64,000 nucleotides of DNA from Orientallactaga sibirica (GCA_036365145.1 JAEOAD010001365.1:5611001-5675000), one strand, 5' to 3'. Counted from the first letter of the stretch, positions 21,768 to 32,847 are shown. Notes: generated by a model from the sequence alone, not told the origin. Program-made: numbers and translations.

Positions 21768-22150
21768 GGGTAGGGACAGTGCTGTCATGGGCACGAGGAC
21801 AGAGGGTAGGGACAGTGCTGTCGTGGGCATGAGGACAGAGGGTAGGGACAGTGCTGTCGTGGGCATGAGGACAGAGGGTAGGGACAGTGCTGTCGTGGGC
21901 ACGAGGACAGAGGGTAGGGACAGTGCTGTCGTGGGCACGAGGACAGAGGGTAGGGACAGTGCTGTCGTGGGCATGAGGACAGAGGGTAGGGACAGTGCAT
22001 GAGGACAGAGGGTAGGGACAGTGTGCTGCACGAGGACAGAGGGTAGGGACAGTGCTGTCGTGGGCATGAGGACAGAGGGTAGGGACAGTGCTGTCATGGG
22101 CACGAGGACAGAGGGTAGGGACAGTGCTGTCGTGGGCACGAGGACAGAGC
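21768..22150. repeat. 36-bp minisatellite, about 10 units
   Basis: Unit: GGGCACGAGGACAGAGGG, then TAGGGACAGTGCTGTCGT. Units differ mainly at CpG/TpG positions (GCACGAGG or GCATGAGG; GTCGTGG or GTCATGG). Two units near 22000-22040 are shortened. Because 36 is a multiple of three, repeated open frames run through it on both strands. They are not evidence of a protein. Confidence 0.97.
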
Positions 22151-23373
22151 CTCCCTTATTTGAGACCTATTGCATTGCACTGATTTAGTCATGCAATACG
22201 GATCTGTGTTTTTATATTTTATAATTTGTTGAGATTTCCTTTGTGTCAGCCCTTGTGAAACAGCAAGATGTATGTTTAAAGTATATTCTCCTTCTTTTGG
22301 ACATAATTTTCCATGTGTACGTGTCTATGTAAAGAAAAAAAATTGAGCTATATTAAGAAATATCTATGAATACACAAATTACATTTCTCATACATTTGTT
22401 TTTGCTTTTTTTTTTACTCTCTCAAAACCCTATTGGCATAATCATAAAATAACCAAAATAATAATTACACAGGAAGCATCTGAAGGGAAAGAGGAGAGAA
22501 ACCACCAGCATTCCTAGATGCACTTCAGCTTTTAAAGACAGGAAACAACAGAGGAAGGCGAGTGAGTGACGAGGGCCAAGAATACTGACATCTTTGTGCC
22601 AACAGAGACCATTACAGTGAAAAACAAATTAATTTTCCCCACAGGACACAGGGCAGGGTTGGGGCTCACAGGCGTCGGTAACTGGGGTTGCACATGTGTC
22701 CTGAGCAGTGAGGCGTCACCCGCCCCCCACGCCTTTTCCAATCTCTGCGCCTTCTCCTGTGGGGCCACGGAAACATCCCATTCCATCTCTGCAGGGACAG
22801 GAGCTTTACTGTTAGAATCAGAAGCCCCAGATGGCAGTGTGCAGATACAGATGGGGGGAAGGTGCTGTATAGAAGCAACATGAACAAGGAGAACCCACTC
22901 ACTCGCCCCATTCCCATGGCGTCAGCAACTGGGTCCAAGCCCACTACCGCCTAGGAGCCAGGAGGATTCTTTTCTAAAGAAACCAAGGGGCCACAAAGAA
23001 AGAGGCTGACAGAGCTTGCTAAGAAAAGAGACCAAAGCGACCAGCTACACTGTGCCACGGCCAAGGGCCACAGTGGAAGCTGCCAGTGGGCACACAGAGC
23101 TTCCAACGGAGGTACAATCTTGCTCTTAAATACGAATGGATGGCAAACCGTCACAATACCTGACAGAAAAGAGGGACACAGACCAAGCTAAGGAGAGGTG
23201 TAAAAATAAAAGCAAATTGAAAATACTTAGAAGAGTTAACAGGTAAAAGTGGGGGAAAAAACTAGTGGTATAAAAGTGCTGAAGAAATGAGTAATAAGAG
23301 AAAGAAAAGGACTATTATACCTGATCACTAGGAAAAAATTGCAGCAAGTTCATCAAATAAAGAGTAATGAGTC
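22151..23373. other. Non-repetitive stretch, no gene seen
   Basis: No repeat recognised. The left part is AT-rich and the middle (22.6-23.1 kb) is moderately GC-rich, with overlapping chance frames on both strands. Confidence 0.4.
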
Positions 23374-23389
23374 TATAGCTTGGATCGGT

Positions 23390-23423
23390 TTTTTATTTTT
23401 TTTTATTTATTTATTTTATTTTG

Positions 23424-23454
<31 letters not shown>

Positions 23455-23598
23455 GGTTTTCCGAGGTAGGGTCTCACTCTGGCCCAGGCTGACCTGGAAT
23501 TCACTATGCAGTCTCAGGGTGGCCTCGAACTCACGGCGATCCTCCTACCTCTGCCTCCCGAGTGCTGGGATTAAAGGCGTGCACCACCACATCCGGCT
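23390..23598 (-). repeat. Young-looking B1 SINE with (GTTTT)n tail
   Basis: Near-consensus B1 that keeps several CpGs (CCGAGG, CACGGCG, CCCGAG). GCTTGGATCGG (23378) and GCTTGGATGG (23599) flank it. Confidence 0.92.
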
Positions 23599-23613
23599 GC
23601 TTGGATGGTTTTT

Positions 23614-23825
23614 TAAAAAAATATTTTTACTTATTTATTTGAGACAGACAGAAAGAAACAGAGAGAGAGAGTGGGTGGATGTACCAAGGCCTCTAGCCAC
23701 TGCAAATGAACTCCAGATGCATGCTCTATTTTGTGTGTCTGGCTTATGTGGGTCCTGGGAATTGAACTTGGGTCCTTTGGCTTTGCAGGCAAGTGCCTTA
23801 ACCACTAAGCCATTTCTCCAGCCCC
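23614..23825 (-). repeat. DIP SINE in the B1's target repeat
   Basis: Minus copy directly after the B1. TATAGCTTGGATC (23374) and TATAGCTTGGATC (23826) flank the B1+DIP pair, with a third partial copy between the two elements. Confidence 0.92.
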
Positions 23826-23864
23826 TATAGCTTGGATCTTAACTGTGACCTAATAGCCTACATG

Positions 23865-24175
23865 GTAAAGGCTTGCTGCACCAGTGGTGCTGTGGGGAGG
23901 TGACGGAACCTTAGGAGATGAGACCTAGTGGGAGGTCATCGGGACAGAGAGTGGAACGCCACCCTGAGCTTTATCTCTCTTTCTCTTCCAAGGCAGCGGT
24001 TGAATGGCCTTGCTCTGTCACGCACTCCCTGCATCATGTTCCTCCACGAGACAAGAAGTACTGGGGCCAGTCACTCATAGACTAGAACCTCCAAAACCAT
24101 GAGCTTAAAGAACCTTTTCTCATTATAAGGTGGCTGCCTCAGTTATTCCTTACAGTGACGGATGGCTGAAAGACA
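23865..24175 (+). mobile_element. MaLR-like LTR fragment
   Basis: GAGATGAGACCTAGTGGGAGG and CATCATGTTCCTCCACGAGA are MaLR/MST-type phrases, followed by an end resembling TATTCCTTACAGTGACGG. No target duplication found. Confidence 0.55.
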
Positions 24176-24699
24176 CCCTGAGTGACTGACTGCTGGGTTG
24201 GTTGCACTTCTAAAGCACACGGGCTCATCAAGGCAGATGGCAATGCTGATGGCAATGGGCAGGCCTGAGAGCTTCCCTGTGGAAACAGCAAAAACAAAAC
24301 AGATAGGACACCAGAGAAGCCATGCCTGAAGACTCAGAGAGGAGATACGATGCTGTGAGGTTTTCCATGGTGACAGGGTGAGCAAGGTGAGCGAGTGAGC
24401 GCACGGAAGTGCACTCAGAAATGCATCCGAACATTTGGAAGATCACTGACAGGCATGTGACAGGTCTTTGGAACGTTTAGGGAGAAATGATTCTCTGTGC
24501 GGAGAGCAATAAGTAAATTGGGAAGCAAAGCAAGGGTAGAGCAAAAGGAGCAGACACCGTAGAAGGGAGCTGCTGTTCACTGCTGGCTGGGCAGAGAGCA
24601 AATGTAACCTGGACATATTGATTTGATGAAGGAGAGGAAAGGGAGGAAGGAGTCGTGAAAGCCAAAAAAATAAAGTAACTAATAAAACAAGAAATCGGG
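24176..24699. other. Non-repetitive stretch
   Basis: Nothing recognised; no plausible exon. Confidence 0.35.
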
Positions 24700-25110
24700 G
24701 TATTAGTTATCTTTTTATTAATGGGGGAAAACACCTGCCAAAACCAGTTAATGGAAGAAGGGTTTATTTCATCTTAGTGTGCCAGGTTACAGTCCTTCAT
24801 GGTGGGATAGGCACTGGGGCAGGTGCCTGAAGCAGAGCTGGTCACATGTCACACGGTATGGAAGCAGAGAGTGGTGCTCAGCCGGGTCTCTCCTCAGTAC
24901 ACTCCAGGACCCCTGCCCATGGAATGGTGCCAGCTCCAGTACAGGTGGGTCTTCCCACCTTAGTTACCTGAATTAAGATAACCCCTTACATATGCAAACA
25001 GAGGCTAGCCTAATCTACATCATCTCTCACTGGGGATTCTAGGTCTTGCCAATGACTAGAAACTTATCACACGTAGAGAACATATAAAAGTCACATGGGT
25101 CACATGGTAC
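24700..25110 (-). mobile_element. Old LTR-like element
   Basis: Reversed old LTR of the type at 7885, with GGGTTTATTTCATCTTAGTG (an AATAAA signal on the minus strand) near its left end. Confidence 0.5.
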
Positions 25111-25234
25111 ACAGTCGCAACATTAGCAAGAATTAGTAAAACCATGAAAAGCTGGAATATGAGAGGAAGGAGAAGTGAAGAAGGACTTGACTCTTTAATT
25201 GTACACATTTATTGCTTTAATAAAAACAAAACTA

Positions 25235-25454
25235 GGGGCTGGAGAGGTGGCTCAGCGGTTAAGGAGCTTGCCTGCAAAGCCCAAGGACCCATGTTCTACT
25301 CTCCAGATCTCACATAAGCCAGATGCACAAAGTTGAATAAACACAAGGTTGCACATGTCCACTAGGTGACCAAGTGTCTGGTGTTTGATTGCAGTGGCTG
25401 AGGCCCTGGTGTGCCAATTCTCTCTCTCTCTCTTTCTCACTAAAATAAAAAAAG
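25235..25454 (+). repeat. Long-form DIP SINE variant
   Basis: Plus copy with an extra block (about 25333-25374) between GCCAGATGCACAA and GTGTCTGG, at the position where the 19840 and 37554 copies also carry additional sequence. This block is more diverged than in those two. Confidence 0.88.
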
Positions 25455-25609
25455 AACAATATTATTTTACTTTATTAAAAACTTATCTATATAACTATGT
25501 TTATAGTCAACTTTGTTCACTGGGTTTATGGACACATGATTAATCACAAAACATAAACAAAATTCAGTGGATCATTTTTTAAGATGGTGATAGTCCAGAA
25601 TGAACTTGA

Positions 25610-26145
25610 CATCCATGGTGATTAATGTTACGTTTGAACTTGACTGAGTCAAAGGAATGTCTACATATTTGGCTAGCCCTGATTATGCATACATCTCTGA
25701 GGGTGTGCCTGGTCCTCTTTAGCATCTGACCCAGTGGGTACAACAAAGCAGTTTGCTCTCTCTGTCAAGGGTAGATCTTATCCAATCATTTGAAGACCTT
25801 AGTAGTTATTAAAAGGATGGGTCTTAAAAGACTGAACTCCTCCTCCTCTTCCTCCTTTGGCCTGACTGGCTGGAGCTGTCAGTCTTTTGCTGCCTTCAGA
25901 CTCTCACTGAAATGCTGCCTCTTCTACTGGCTTCCATAACTGGAATGTGTCCTGGTGACTCTGCTGGTTCTCAGACAGAAACTTCAGTCAGCTTTCCCAG
26001 GTGGCCAGGTTGTGACTGTGGGTCATGGATCTTGTCAGCCTCTCAAGTCAAGTAACCCAGCTCCTTACAGTAAACCTGTGTGAGGATCAGCCCATCCTAT
26101 CGTTTCCATTTTCCTGGAGAACACTGGTACTACTTGTAACACCAC
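25610..26145 (+). mobile_element. MLT2-like ERVL LTR
   Basis: Begins near TTAATGTTACGTTTGAACTT with GACTGAGTCAAAGG, contains ATCTTATCCAATCATTTGAAG and ends near TTTTCCTGGAGAACACTGGT. This sequence of landmarks is that of the MLT2 group. No internal ERVL sequence is seen. Confidence 0.72.
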
Positions 26146-26526
26146 ACAATGCTTACAAATAAATTCAAGATCTAGCATTGAGCCAAAAATGAAAATTAAA
26201 ATAATTCAGGTTTCTACAAGAAAAAAATGTAGAAGACCTTAATTATCTTTGCATAGGCAAACATTTGTTTAACAAGACCAAAATTGTATTAACTAGAAAA
26301 GAATGATTAATATATTGGGCACTATTAGAACCAAGTGTCTCTGCTCATTAAGACACACCATTAAGGGATGAGGAGGCGAGCCACCGGCTCAGAGGGAGTG
26401 ACTGCCAACACAGTACCAGCAGGGAACCCAGGCTGAGGGCATAAAGAGCCTCTGTAAATCAGTCAGAGCAGCTCAGAAAGTCCAACGGCAAAATTAAAAT
26501 GAAACTTGAACAGGCACTTCAGCAAA
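26146..26526. other. Non-repetitive, AT-rich stretch
   Basis: Nothing recognised. Confidence 0.35.
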
Positions 26527-26737
26527 ATATTTATTTATTCATTCATTTATTTATTTATGTGAGACAGAGAGAGGGAGAAGGAGAGAGAGAGTGAGAATGG
26601 GCATGCCAGGGCCTCCAGCCACTGCAGACAAACTCCAGACACAGTGTGCATCTGGCTTATGTAGGACCTGGAGAATTGAACCAGGGTCCTTAGGCTTCAC
26701 AGGCATTCACCTTAACCACTGAGCCATCTCTCCAGCC
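26527..26737 (-). repeat. DIP SINE
   Basis: Minus copy flanked by TTCAGCAAA and TTCAACAAA. Confidence 0.92.
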
Positions 26738-26821
26738 TTCAACAAAGACTTTTAAATAGCCAATAAACATGGGAGAAAGGGTTCATTGTCATTAAGCATC
26801 AGAAAACCATGCCAATCAGAG

Positions 26822-26965
26822 CTGGGTGTGGTGGCAAACCTGTGATCCCAGCCGTAGGAGGCTGAAACAGGAGGAACGTGAATTTGAGGCTTGCCTGGGC
26901 TATAATAACAAGGCCCTGTCTCGGAGAAAGAGAGAGAGAAAAAGAGAGAAATGAAAAACAGAAAG
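26822..26965 (+). repeat. Old B1 SINE
   Basis: AGCTGGGTGTGGTGGCAAAC at the start, GGCTTGCCTGGGCTATAATA in the middle and a GA-rich tail in place of poly(A). Confidence 0.8.
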
Positions 26966-27454
26966 AAGAGAGGGAGAATGGTATATGCCTTGATCTAGGT
27001 ATAAAGTACACTGGTATTGCATCAAGTTACAAGCTAAGATTTCTGTGCTTTGTGCAATTAAGCTTCAATTTAAAAATGATATGCACACCAAAAGCCAACA
27101 ACATATTGTCAACAGCCAGGAAAAAAAAAAACAATGGACAAGAGTCTCACCACCTCCCTCCCAATGAAGTTAGAATAAGATCAGGTTGAACATTGATGGA
27201 GTAATAGCAATTTCATATTATCCAGTGTAATAAGATGATAGGATCAAGAACACAGAAGATATTTCTAGAAGATAGGTTAAGAGTAGGAGAACAGGTCTCT
27301 AATATCGGAGGATGTATATGATAGAAGTCGGAGACCATGTCTACAACATTGGAGGCTATCTATGATAAAGTAGAGTATTTTCATAAAATTGGAGTATCTC
27401 TATAATGAAAGAGGAACTCATGGTAATTGTAATGGTGTAATTAAATAGAAAGTG
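26966..27454. other. Unassigned AT-rich stretch
   Basis: No gene or named repeat. Loosely repetitive phrases (GGAGGATGTATATGATAGAAG, GGAGGCTATCTATGATAAAG) occur about 55 bases apart near 27.3 kb. Confidence 0.35.
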
Positions 27455-28030
27455 TTAGTCAGTTTTCTGTCACTGACAAAATCCCTGAGATAAGTCAACT
27501 TAAAATAGGAAATGTTTCAAGGCTGAAGAGATGACTTAGCAGTTAAGGTGCATGCCTACAAAGCCTAATTATGCAGGTTCGACTCCCCATTACTCACATA
27601 AAGCCAGTTGTACAAAGTGCTGCATGCAATCTGGAGTTCATTTGCAGTGGCTAGAGACCCTGGCATGCCCATTCTCTCTCTCTTTCTCTCTGTCTGCTGC
27701 AAGTAAATAAATAAAATTTTAAACATAGAAAATATTTATTTGGGATCACAGATTCAGGGGTTTCAGTCCATGATCAGGTGACCCTGTTGCCAGGGCCTGT
27801 GGTATGATCACATCCAAGCTGCTCATAGAGGCTAGGAGAAAAAGAGAGACAGATGGGGCCAGGTTCACAATGTCCCCTTCAAAGGCACACCCCCAATATC
27901 TGACTTCCTGCCACTAGGCCCCACTTCCTAAAGTTTCCACCATGTTCCAAAAGCACCATAGGCTGGTGACCAAGCCTTCTACATACAGACCTTTGGAGGA
28001 CACTCAAGATGCAAACCGAAGCAGAATGCG
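27455..28030 (-). mobile_element. Old LTR-like element split by a DIP
   Basis: Reversed LTR of the 7885 type: TTTTCTGTCACTGACAAAAT on the left, CCCACTTCCTAAAGTTTCCA and GGACACTCAAGATGCAAACC on the right. The DIP at 27518 divides it. Confidence 0.58.
27518..27724 (+). repeat. DIP SINE nested in the old LTR
   Basis: ATAGGAAATGTTT (27505) and ATAGAAAATATTT (27725) are its target duplication. Confidence 0.92.
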
Positions 28031-28244
28031 TAAAACATAAAATACATAAAAGTTAGACTTAAGCTGATGTGTGTGATTACACGTCAGAGACATTGGAATC
28101 CAGAATTTCTTTATTGAAGACTGGCTAATAGATAACATTCACATTGTGCATAAATACTGAAAAGAATGGAATGTATAGAAAAAGCACTGGGTACATATAT
28201 AAAATGAAATGAGAGCCACAGTGAAAGGACTTGAACACACACAG

Positions 28245-28555
28245 CCAGACTCCCAGGATCAGAGCAGTGGTGGGGAGACTGTACAAAGTTCAAGGTGAGA
28301 GTGCCTGAGACATTTATAAAACCAGAATCCCAGGATCAGAGCAGTGGTGGGGAGACTATACAAGTTCAAGGTGAGAGTGCCTGAAGCATTTATAAAACCA
28401 GAATCCCAGGATCAGAGCAGTGGTGGGGAGACTGTACAAGTTCAAGGTGAGAGTGCCTGAGGCATTTATAAAACCAGAATCCCAGGATCAGAGCAGTGGT
28501 GAGGAGACTGTACAAGTTCAAGGTGAGAGTGCCTGAGACATTTATAAAACTGATA
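28245..28555. repeat. 76-bp tandem repeat, four copies
   Basis: Units start at about 28245, 28321, 28397 and 28473. Each contains CAGAATCCCAGGATCAGAGC, AGTGGTGGGGAGACT and AAGTTCAAGGTGAGAGTGCC. Copies two to four are almost identical; the first is a little more diverged. Confidence 0.95.
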
Positions 28556-28817
28556 TGAACAGAGTTGAGAAGCTCCTCAAACTTCCACAGAATAAATACC
28601 AATGAAAAGGTATATAAACCCACCTTAATAAGACTGCTAAAGACCAAATAGTAACAGAATGGCTTAAAAGAGGTAGAAAAGGTAGCATTGTTTTCAAGTG
28701 AAATTAAAAAAAAAAAAAGACAAAATTTTGATAACTTTCTTCCTGGCAGAATAACAAAATCAAGAGAAAAGAATGGACATCTTTGATGTGGCAAAGTAAA
28801 ATGCTTTACAGTCTAAG
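28556..28817. other. Unassigned sequence after the 76-bp repeat
   Basis: A minus-strand open frame runs from here into the repeat. Its sequence resembles no family I know, and the frame is probably accidental. Confidence 0.35.
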
Positions 28818-28962
28818 ATGTCTTTAAGGCAAAGTTTTCTGTAGCTCATGCTGGCCTTGCACTAATTATGTAGCTAAGGATGATTTTGAACTTCTGATCT
28901 CCCTGTCTCCACCTCCCTAGTCCTGGGATTGCAGAAGTACTAACATTTTATACCTAGCTAGA
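28818..28962 (-). repeat. Old B1 SINE
   Basis: Reverse B1 of the form with ATGTAGCTAAGGATGATTTTG between the two halves, a hallmark of older rodent B1. Confidence 0.75.
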
Positions 28963-28987
28963 ATATCCTTGAAAAATGAAGGTAAAA

Positions 28988-29165
28988 GCCAGGTTTAGTG
29001 GTGTTTATAATCCCAGCACATGGGAGGCAGATGCAGGAATATGACGGGTTTCAGGGCCAGACTGGGGTGCATAGTGAGGCCAGCCAGGACAACAAGAGAC
29101 CCTGGGAAGAAAGAGGAGGAGGAGGAGGAGGGAGAAGAAGAAAGAGAAGGAGGAAGAGAAAGTAA
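28988..29165 (+). repeat. B1 SINE with (GGA)n tail
   Basis: AAGCCAGGTTTAGTGGTG start; the tail is a GGAGGAGGA run at 29113-29165 rather than poly(A). Confidence 0.8.
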
Positions 29166-29407
29166 AATGCAGAAAATTTCCAACAAACAAATATGCTAAA
29201 AAAACATTTTGGTAACTCCCTCAATATTTCAGATTTTTCTCATTAACTGGTCTCGTGTACCAGTTAGCCAGGTTATAGATGCAAAACAAGGAGATTTGGC
29301 AGGAAATTAGGACTCCCTCATAGCAAACATGAGACTACAAAGGAAGTAAAACAGCTTTGTGCTGGTAGGGAGAAAGCCCAGTGTTCTGGATAGAAGACCA
29401 GAACCAG

Positions 29408-29603
29408 AGCCGGGAGTGGTGGTGCACGCCTTTAATCCCTGCACTTGGGAGGCAGAGGTAGGAGGATCGCCATGAGTTCAAGGCCACCATGAGACTACAA
29501 AGTGAATTCCAGGTCAGCCTGGGCTAGAGTGAGACCCTACCCTGAAAAACAAAACAAAACAAAACAAAACAAAACAAAACAAAACAAAACAAAACAAAAC
29601 AAA
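29408..29603 (+). repeat. B1 SINE inserted in the Tigger relic
   Basis: Near-consensus B1 with an (AAAAC)n tail of about 12 units. AGACCAGAACCAG and AGACCAGAATCAG flank it. The Tigger sequence resumes directly after the second copy. Confidence 0.94.
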
Positions 29604-30312
29604 AGACCAGAATCAGCTCTCACCTTCCCTTTCAGTCAAGGCCTTTTCCACAGAGAGGCCCTAATTCTGGTCAACTCTTTGAAGGCCAAGAAAGGTAAGG
29701 AGACTGCAGAAGAAAAGTCTGGAGCTAGCAGAGGTTGGTTCTTGTGCATCATAGAAGCAATCTCCACAACTTACAAGCATAAGGCAGGGCAGCCAGAGAG
29801 ACAATATGGAGACAAATGACTATGGGAAGGTCTCAGATGATGATGACTCTGCCTATCCACAGTGTTTAACTTATACAAAGCAGCCCTCTACTGGGGGAAT
29901 ATGCCACCCAAGGCTTCATCACTAGAGAGGGGAAGCCAGGGCAAGGGCAGGCTGACCCTCATGAGGGAATGACCTGCCTCTCAGATGAAGCTGTGCTCAT
30001 TCACCATGCTGCAAATCCCAAGGTGCAAGAGGGTATCCTGCATCTACCGTGCCTTGTTCTATAAGGACAACAGCTGGCATGTCAGCACATCTGTCTACAA
30101 CATGGTTTACTGAATATTTTAAAGCTTCCTGTGGTGATCTGCTACTTAGAAAAAAGAAACTCAAAATACCTTATTGTCAGCACACCTGGTTGCCCAGGGC
30201 TCTGCGAAGGGTATACAATGAGATAATGTGTTTTTTTGTGTCTGTTCACAAATCCATTCTCCACTCAAGGATCAAGGAGCAATTTTGACTTTCAAAACTT
30301 AAATACATTTCA

Positions 30313-30543
30313 GGGTTGGAGAGATTGCTCAGTGGTTAAAGGCACTTGCTTTGCAAACCCTAATGGCGCAAGGTTCAATTCCCCAGTATCCACTTAAAGC
30401 CAGATGCACAGAGTGGCACATGCATCTGGAGTTCATTTGCAGTGGCAAGAAGCCCTGGCACACCCATTCCCCCTCCCTCTCAATCTCTCTCTCTCTCTCT
30501 CTCTCTCTCTGAAATATATACATAAATTAAATATTTAGAAAAG
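30313..30543 (+). repeat. DIP SINE inserted in the Tigger relic
   Basis: Plus copy with (CT)n tail. ACATTTCA occurs at 30305-30312 and again at 30544-30551, and the transposase sequence continues across the gap. Confidence 0.94.
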
Positions 30544-31026
30544 ACATTTCATAAAGTGCAGCTACTATTCACCTGTAGTAACTTGGAAACTTTCTGGAAA
30601 TGATTCACCATTCAGATGTCATTGGAAACATTCACAGTTCATGGGATTAAATAGCCTCCTTAACAGGGGTTTTAGAAGTTGATTTCACCGTGTATAGATG
30701 ACTTTGATCTGTTCAAGTCTTCCATGCAGGGAGTCGCTACAAAGTGGTAGAAATGGCAAGAAAACTAGAATCCATAGCTGAGCCTGGGGCTGTGGCCACA
30801 TTTCCACAATGGCATAATCACCAAGAGTGAGCCATTGCATCTGACAGATGACAGATGGATGGAGAGAGGCATTTCTGTAAAGTACTCACCACCAAGGTGC
30901 TGTGAGTGATGTGGAAATGAAAGGTGCAAACCACACCCTGGAGGGTCACAGCAGACTGGGAGCTTCTACAGTCCATTCTTCATAGTTCAGAAAAATATTT
31001 GTGATACATGAAAGAGGAATGTGCAC

Positions 31027-31228
31027 GGGGCTGCAGTGGTATCTCAGAGGTTAAAGGTGCCTGCTTGCAAAGCCTGGATGCCAAGGTTCAATTCCCCAGC
31101 CACTCTTATAAAGCCAGACAGACATTTATTTGCAGCACAAGAACATGGTGTGCCCATACACATACACACAAATTCACATGCACACACATGTTCATGCACC
31201 CACATGAAAGATTAATTAATTAAAAAAA
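31027..31228 (+). repeat. DIP SINE, diverged
   Basis: Plus copy with a (CA)-rich stretch instead of (CT)n and part of the body deleted. Confidence 0.85.
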
Positions 31229-31233
31229 ATTAT

Positions 31234-31431
31234 GGGCTGGGGGTATGGCTCCATGGATGAGGGTGCTTGCTTACAAAGCCTGTCAGCCTGGGGTTCAATT
31301 CCCAGTACTCACTTAAATCCAGATGCACAAAGTGGCACAGGCATCTGGAGTTTGTTTGCACTGACAAGAGGTCCTAGTATGTCCATTCTCATTCTCTTTC
31401 TTTTCTTGCAAATCAATAATAAGTTTTAAAA
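31234..31431 (+). repeat. DIP SINE
   Basis: Starts right after the A-rich tail of the preceding copy; head-to-tail tandem arrangement in the same orientation. CT tail reduced. Confidence 0.88.
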
Positions 31432-31660
31432 ATCATGTGCAGAAAATTATATGCATGTGAGTAAAGGTAATTAAATAATTATCATAGGAATAAATATGAT
31501 TTCTAAAAAAATACAAATTGAGTCAAAATAAAATATCAAACAAAAATACATATCAGTGATAGTGATAAATATTCAGGTAAAAATAGACAAAGAAAAAGGT
31601 ACTGTTTAGCTGGAATATGGAAAAAAAAAAAGAGCAATCACCTACATTAAAATACATGAA
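31432..31660. other. AT-rich unassigned sequence
   Basis: No repeat or gene recognised. Confidence 0.3.
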
Positions 31661-31821
31661 GGCTAGGTGTGGTGGCACATGCCTTTAGTCCCAACACTCA
31701 GAAGGCAGTGGTAGGAGGATCACCATGAGTTCAAGGCCAGCCTGAAATTGCATAGTGAATTCCAGGCCAGCCTAGGCTAGAGGAAGACCCTACCTTGAAA
31801 AAACAAAAACAAAAAAAAACA
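31661..31821 (+). repeat. B1 SINE
   Basis: AAGGCTAGGTGTGGTGGCAC start, jerboa-type body, A-rich AAACAAAAACAAA tail. AAAATACATGAA/AACATGAAAATAC-like flanks suggest its target site. Confidence 0.9.
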
Positions 31822-31939
31822 TGAAAATACACAAAAAAATGAATAGAAAAAAAGTACAAAAGAAAAGCATGAAATGATGTAGCAGGAATAAATCAGTTAC
31901 AGTATTGCTCACAATAAATGTAAATGAATTAAACTTTCT

Positions 31940-32060
31940 GAAGAAGAGTTCAGTGGAGGAGTGCACCACAGCTCTGGAGGAAATAACAAAAGGATGAGAG
32001 TTGGAAGTGGAGCTTGCAGCCGGGGCTGTGGTGATCTCCCAGAATAAACTCTTTACAAAG
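31940..32060 (+). pseudogene. Second Tigger-type fragment, plus orientation
   Basis: AGTTCAGTGGAGGAGTG, GGAGGAAATAACAAAAGG and GTTGGAAGTGGAGCTTG follow the transposase 3' region that is also present near 30745, so this is another copy rather than a continuation. Confidence 0.6.
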
Positions 32061-32760
32061 TTGACCACGTCAATGGTCTCTAACCTTCATGAATGATCCC
32101 TCTGCAGTATGTACAGCAACTGGACAGCATTTTTCCCACAGTAGAACTTTCAAGATAATTTTTCTGTTTTTAAAAATATTTTTTACAAATTTATTTGCAA
32201 GGCAGAGATAAGAGAAGAGAGAGACAGAGAGACAAGAGAATGGGCACCAAGGCCTCCAGCCACTGCAAATGAACTCCAGATGCATGCACCACCTTGTGCA
32301 TCTGGCTTACGTGAGTGCTGGGGAATCAAACCCTGGTCGTAAGGCTTTGTAGGCAAAGGTCTTAACTGCTGAGCCATCGCCCCAGTCCTGATTATTTTTC
32401 TAAACACCTTTAAAAGATCTCTACAAGATTTTCCTAGTTGAAATATAAGTAACATCCTAGTTATTTCAAGACATAATTTTATACACAGCATCCCAAAGTT
32501 GAGGATAATCTTCTCCAACATGTTCCAGTTGTTTTCATCGTCATGCTCCAGACACTGCTATCGATCACTCCCACTGCAGAGCAGGACCGTCATTACTTTG
32601 CACCATTCTTCTTCATTTTCTCACCATGCGAACATTTTTCTCTTTTTGTTTTGTGGGCTTTGCAGTTGTAGCTTTTTCACATGTGTTCATTTGCGGAGGA
32701 CTTTAGCTGCCTGAATCTGATCATTCGTATCTTTTTCAATCAGTTTTGAAAATTTGTGTC
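32061..32760 (-). pseudogene. Tigger-type fragment, inverted orientation
   Basis: Read on the minus strand, 32061-32165 gives AAAGTTCTACTGTGGG then CTGCAGAGGGATCATTCATG, the late part of a Tigger1-like transposase gene. The similarity continues less clearly beyond the DIP to about 32.5 kb; beyond that I cannot support it. Together with the plus fragment it forms an inverted arrangement. Confidence 0.6.
32166..32389 (-). repeat. DIP SINE in the inverted Tigger fragment
   Basis: GATAATTTTTCT (32154) and GATTATTTTTCT (32390) flank it. Confidence 0.92.
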
Positions 32761-32847
32761 TTCAAGAATGTTCTCTTCCCCTTTTCTCTCAACATGTTGA
32801 TTTACAACTTGAAGGAGATGTGTGTTGAGCTTTCATACTATTTTTAT

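Larger units (their letters stand above)
29280..30880 (+). pseudogene. Dead Tigger-type DNA transposon (pogo-like transposase)
   Basis: Long stretches match my memory of the Tigger1/2 transposase gene, in order, on the plus strand: the AGTGTTCTGGATAGAAGACC region (29383), GAGCTAGCAGAGGTTGG (29721), the AGGCTGACCCTCATGAGGG region (29948), the ACAACATGGTTTACTGAATA region (30097), GATCAAGGAGCAATTTTGAC (30269) and GTGGTAGAAATGGCAAG (30745). The fragment at 30049-30288 still translates as a diverged DDE-domain segment (WFTEYFK motif), but the aspartate expected before the PRAL motif is gone and frames shift. A B1 (29408) and a DIP (30313) interrupt it. No terminal inverted repeats were found. Confidence 0.85.

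Noticed and set aside
21624..22139. 171-codon minus-strand frame with a 12-residue repeated motif, and a matching plus-strand frame
   Set aside because: The 36-bp minisatellite period is a multiple of three, so repeats appear in frame on both strands. No start context or domain.
28245..28555. Regularly spaced repeat as a possible CRISPR array
   Set aside because: Contiguous tandem units without unique spacers, in mammalian DNA.
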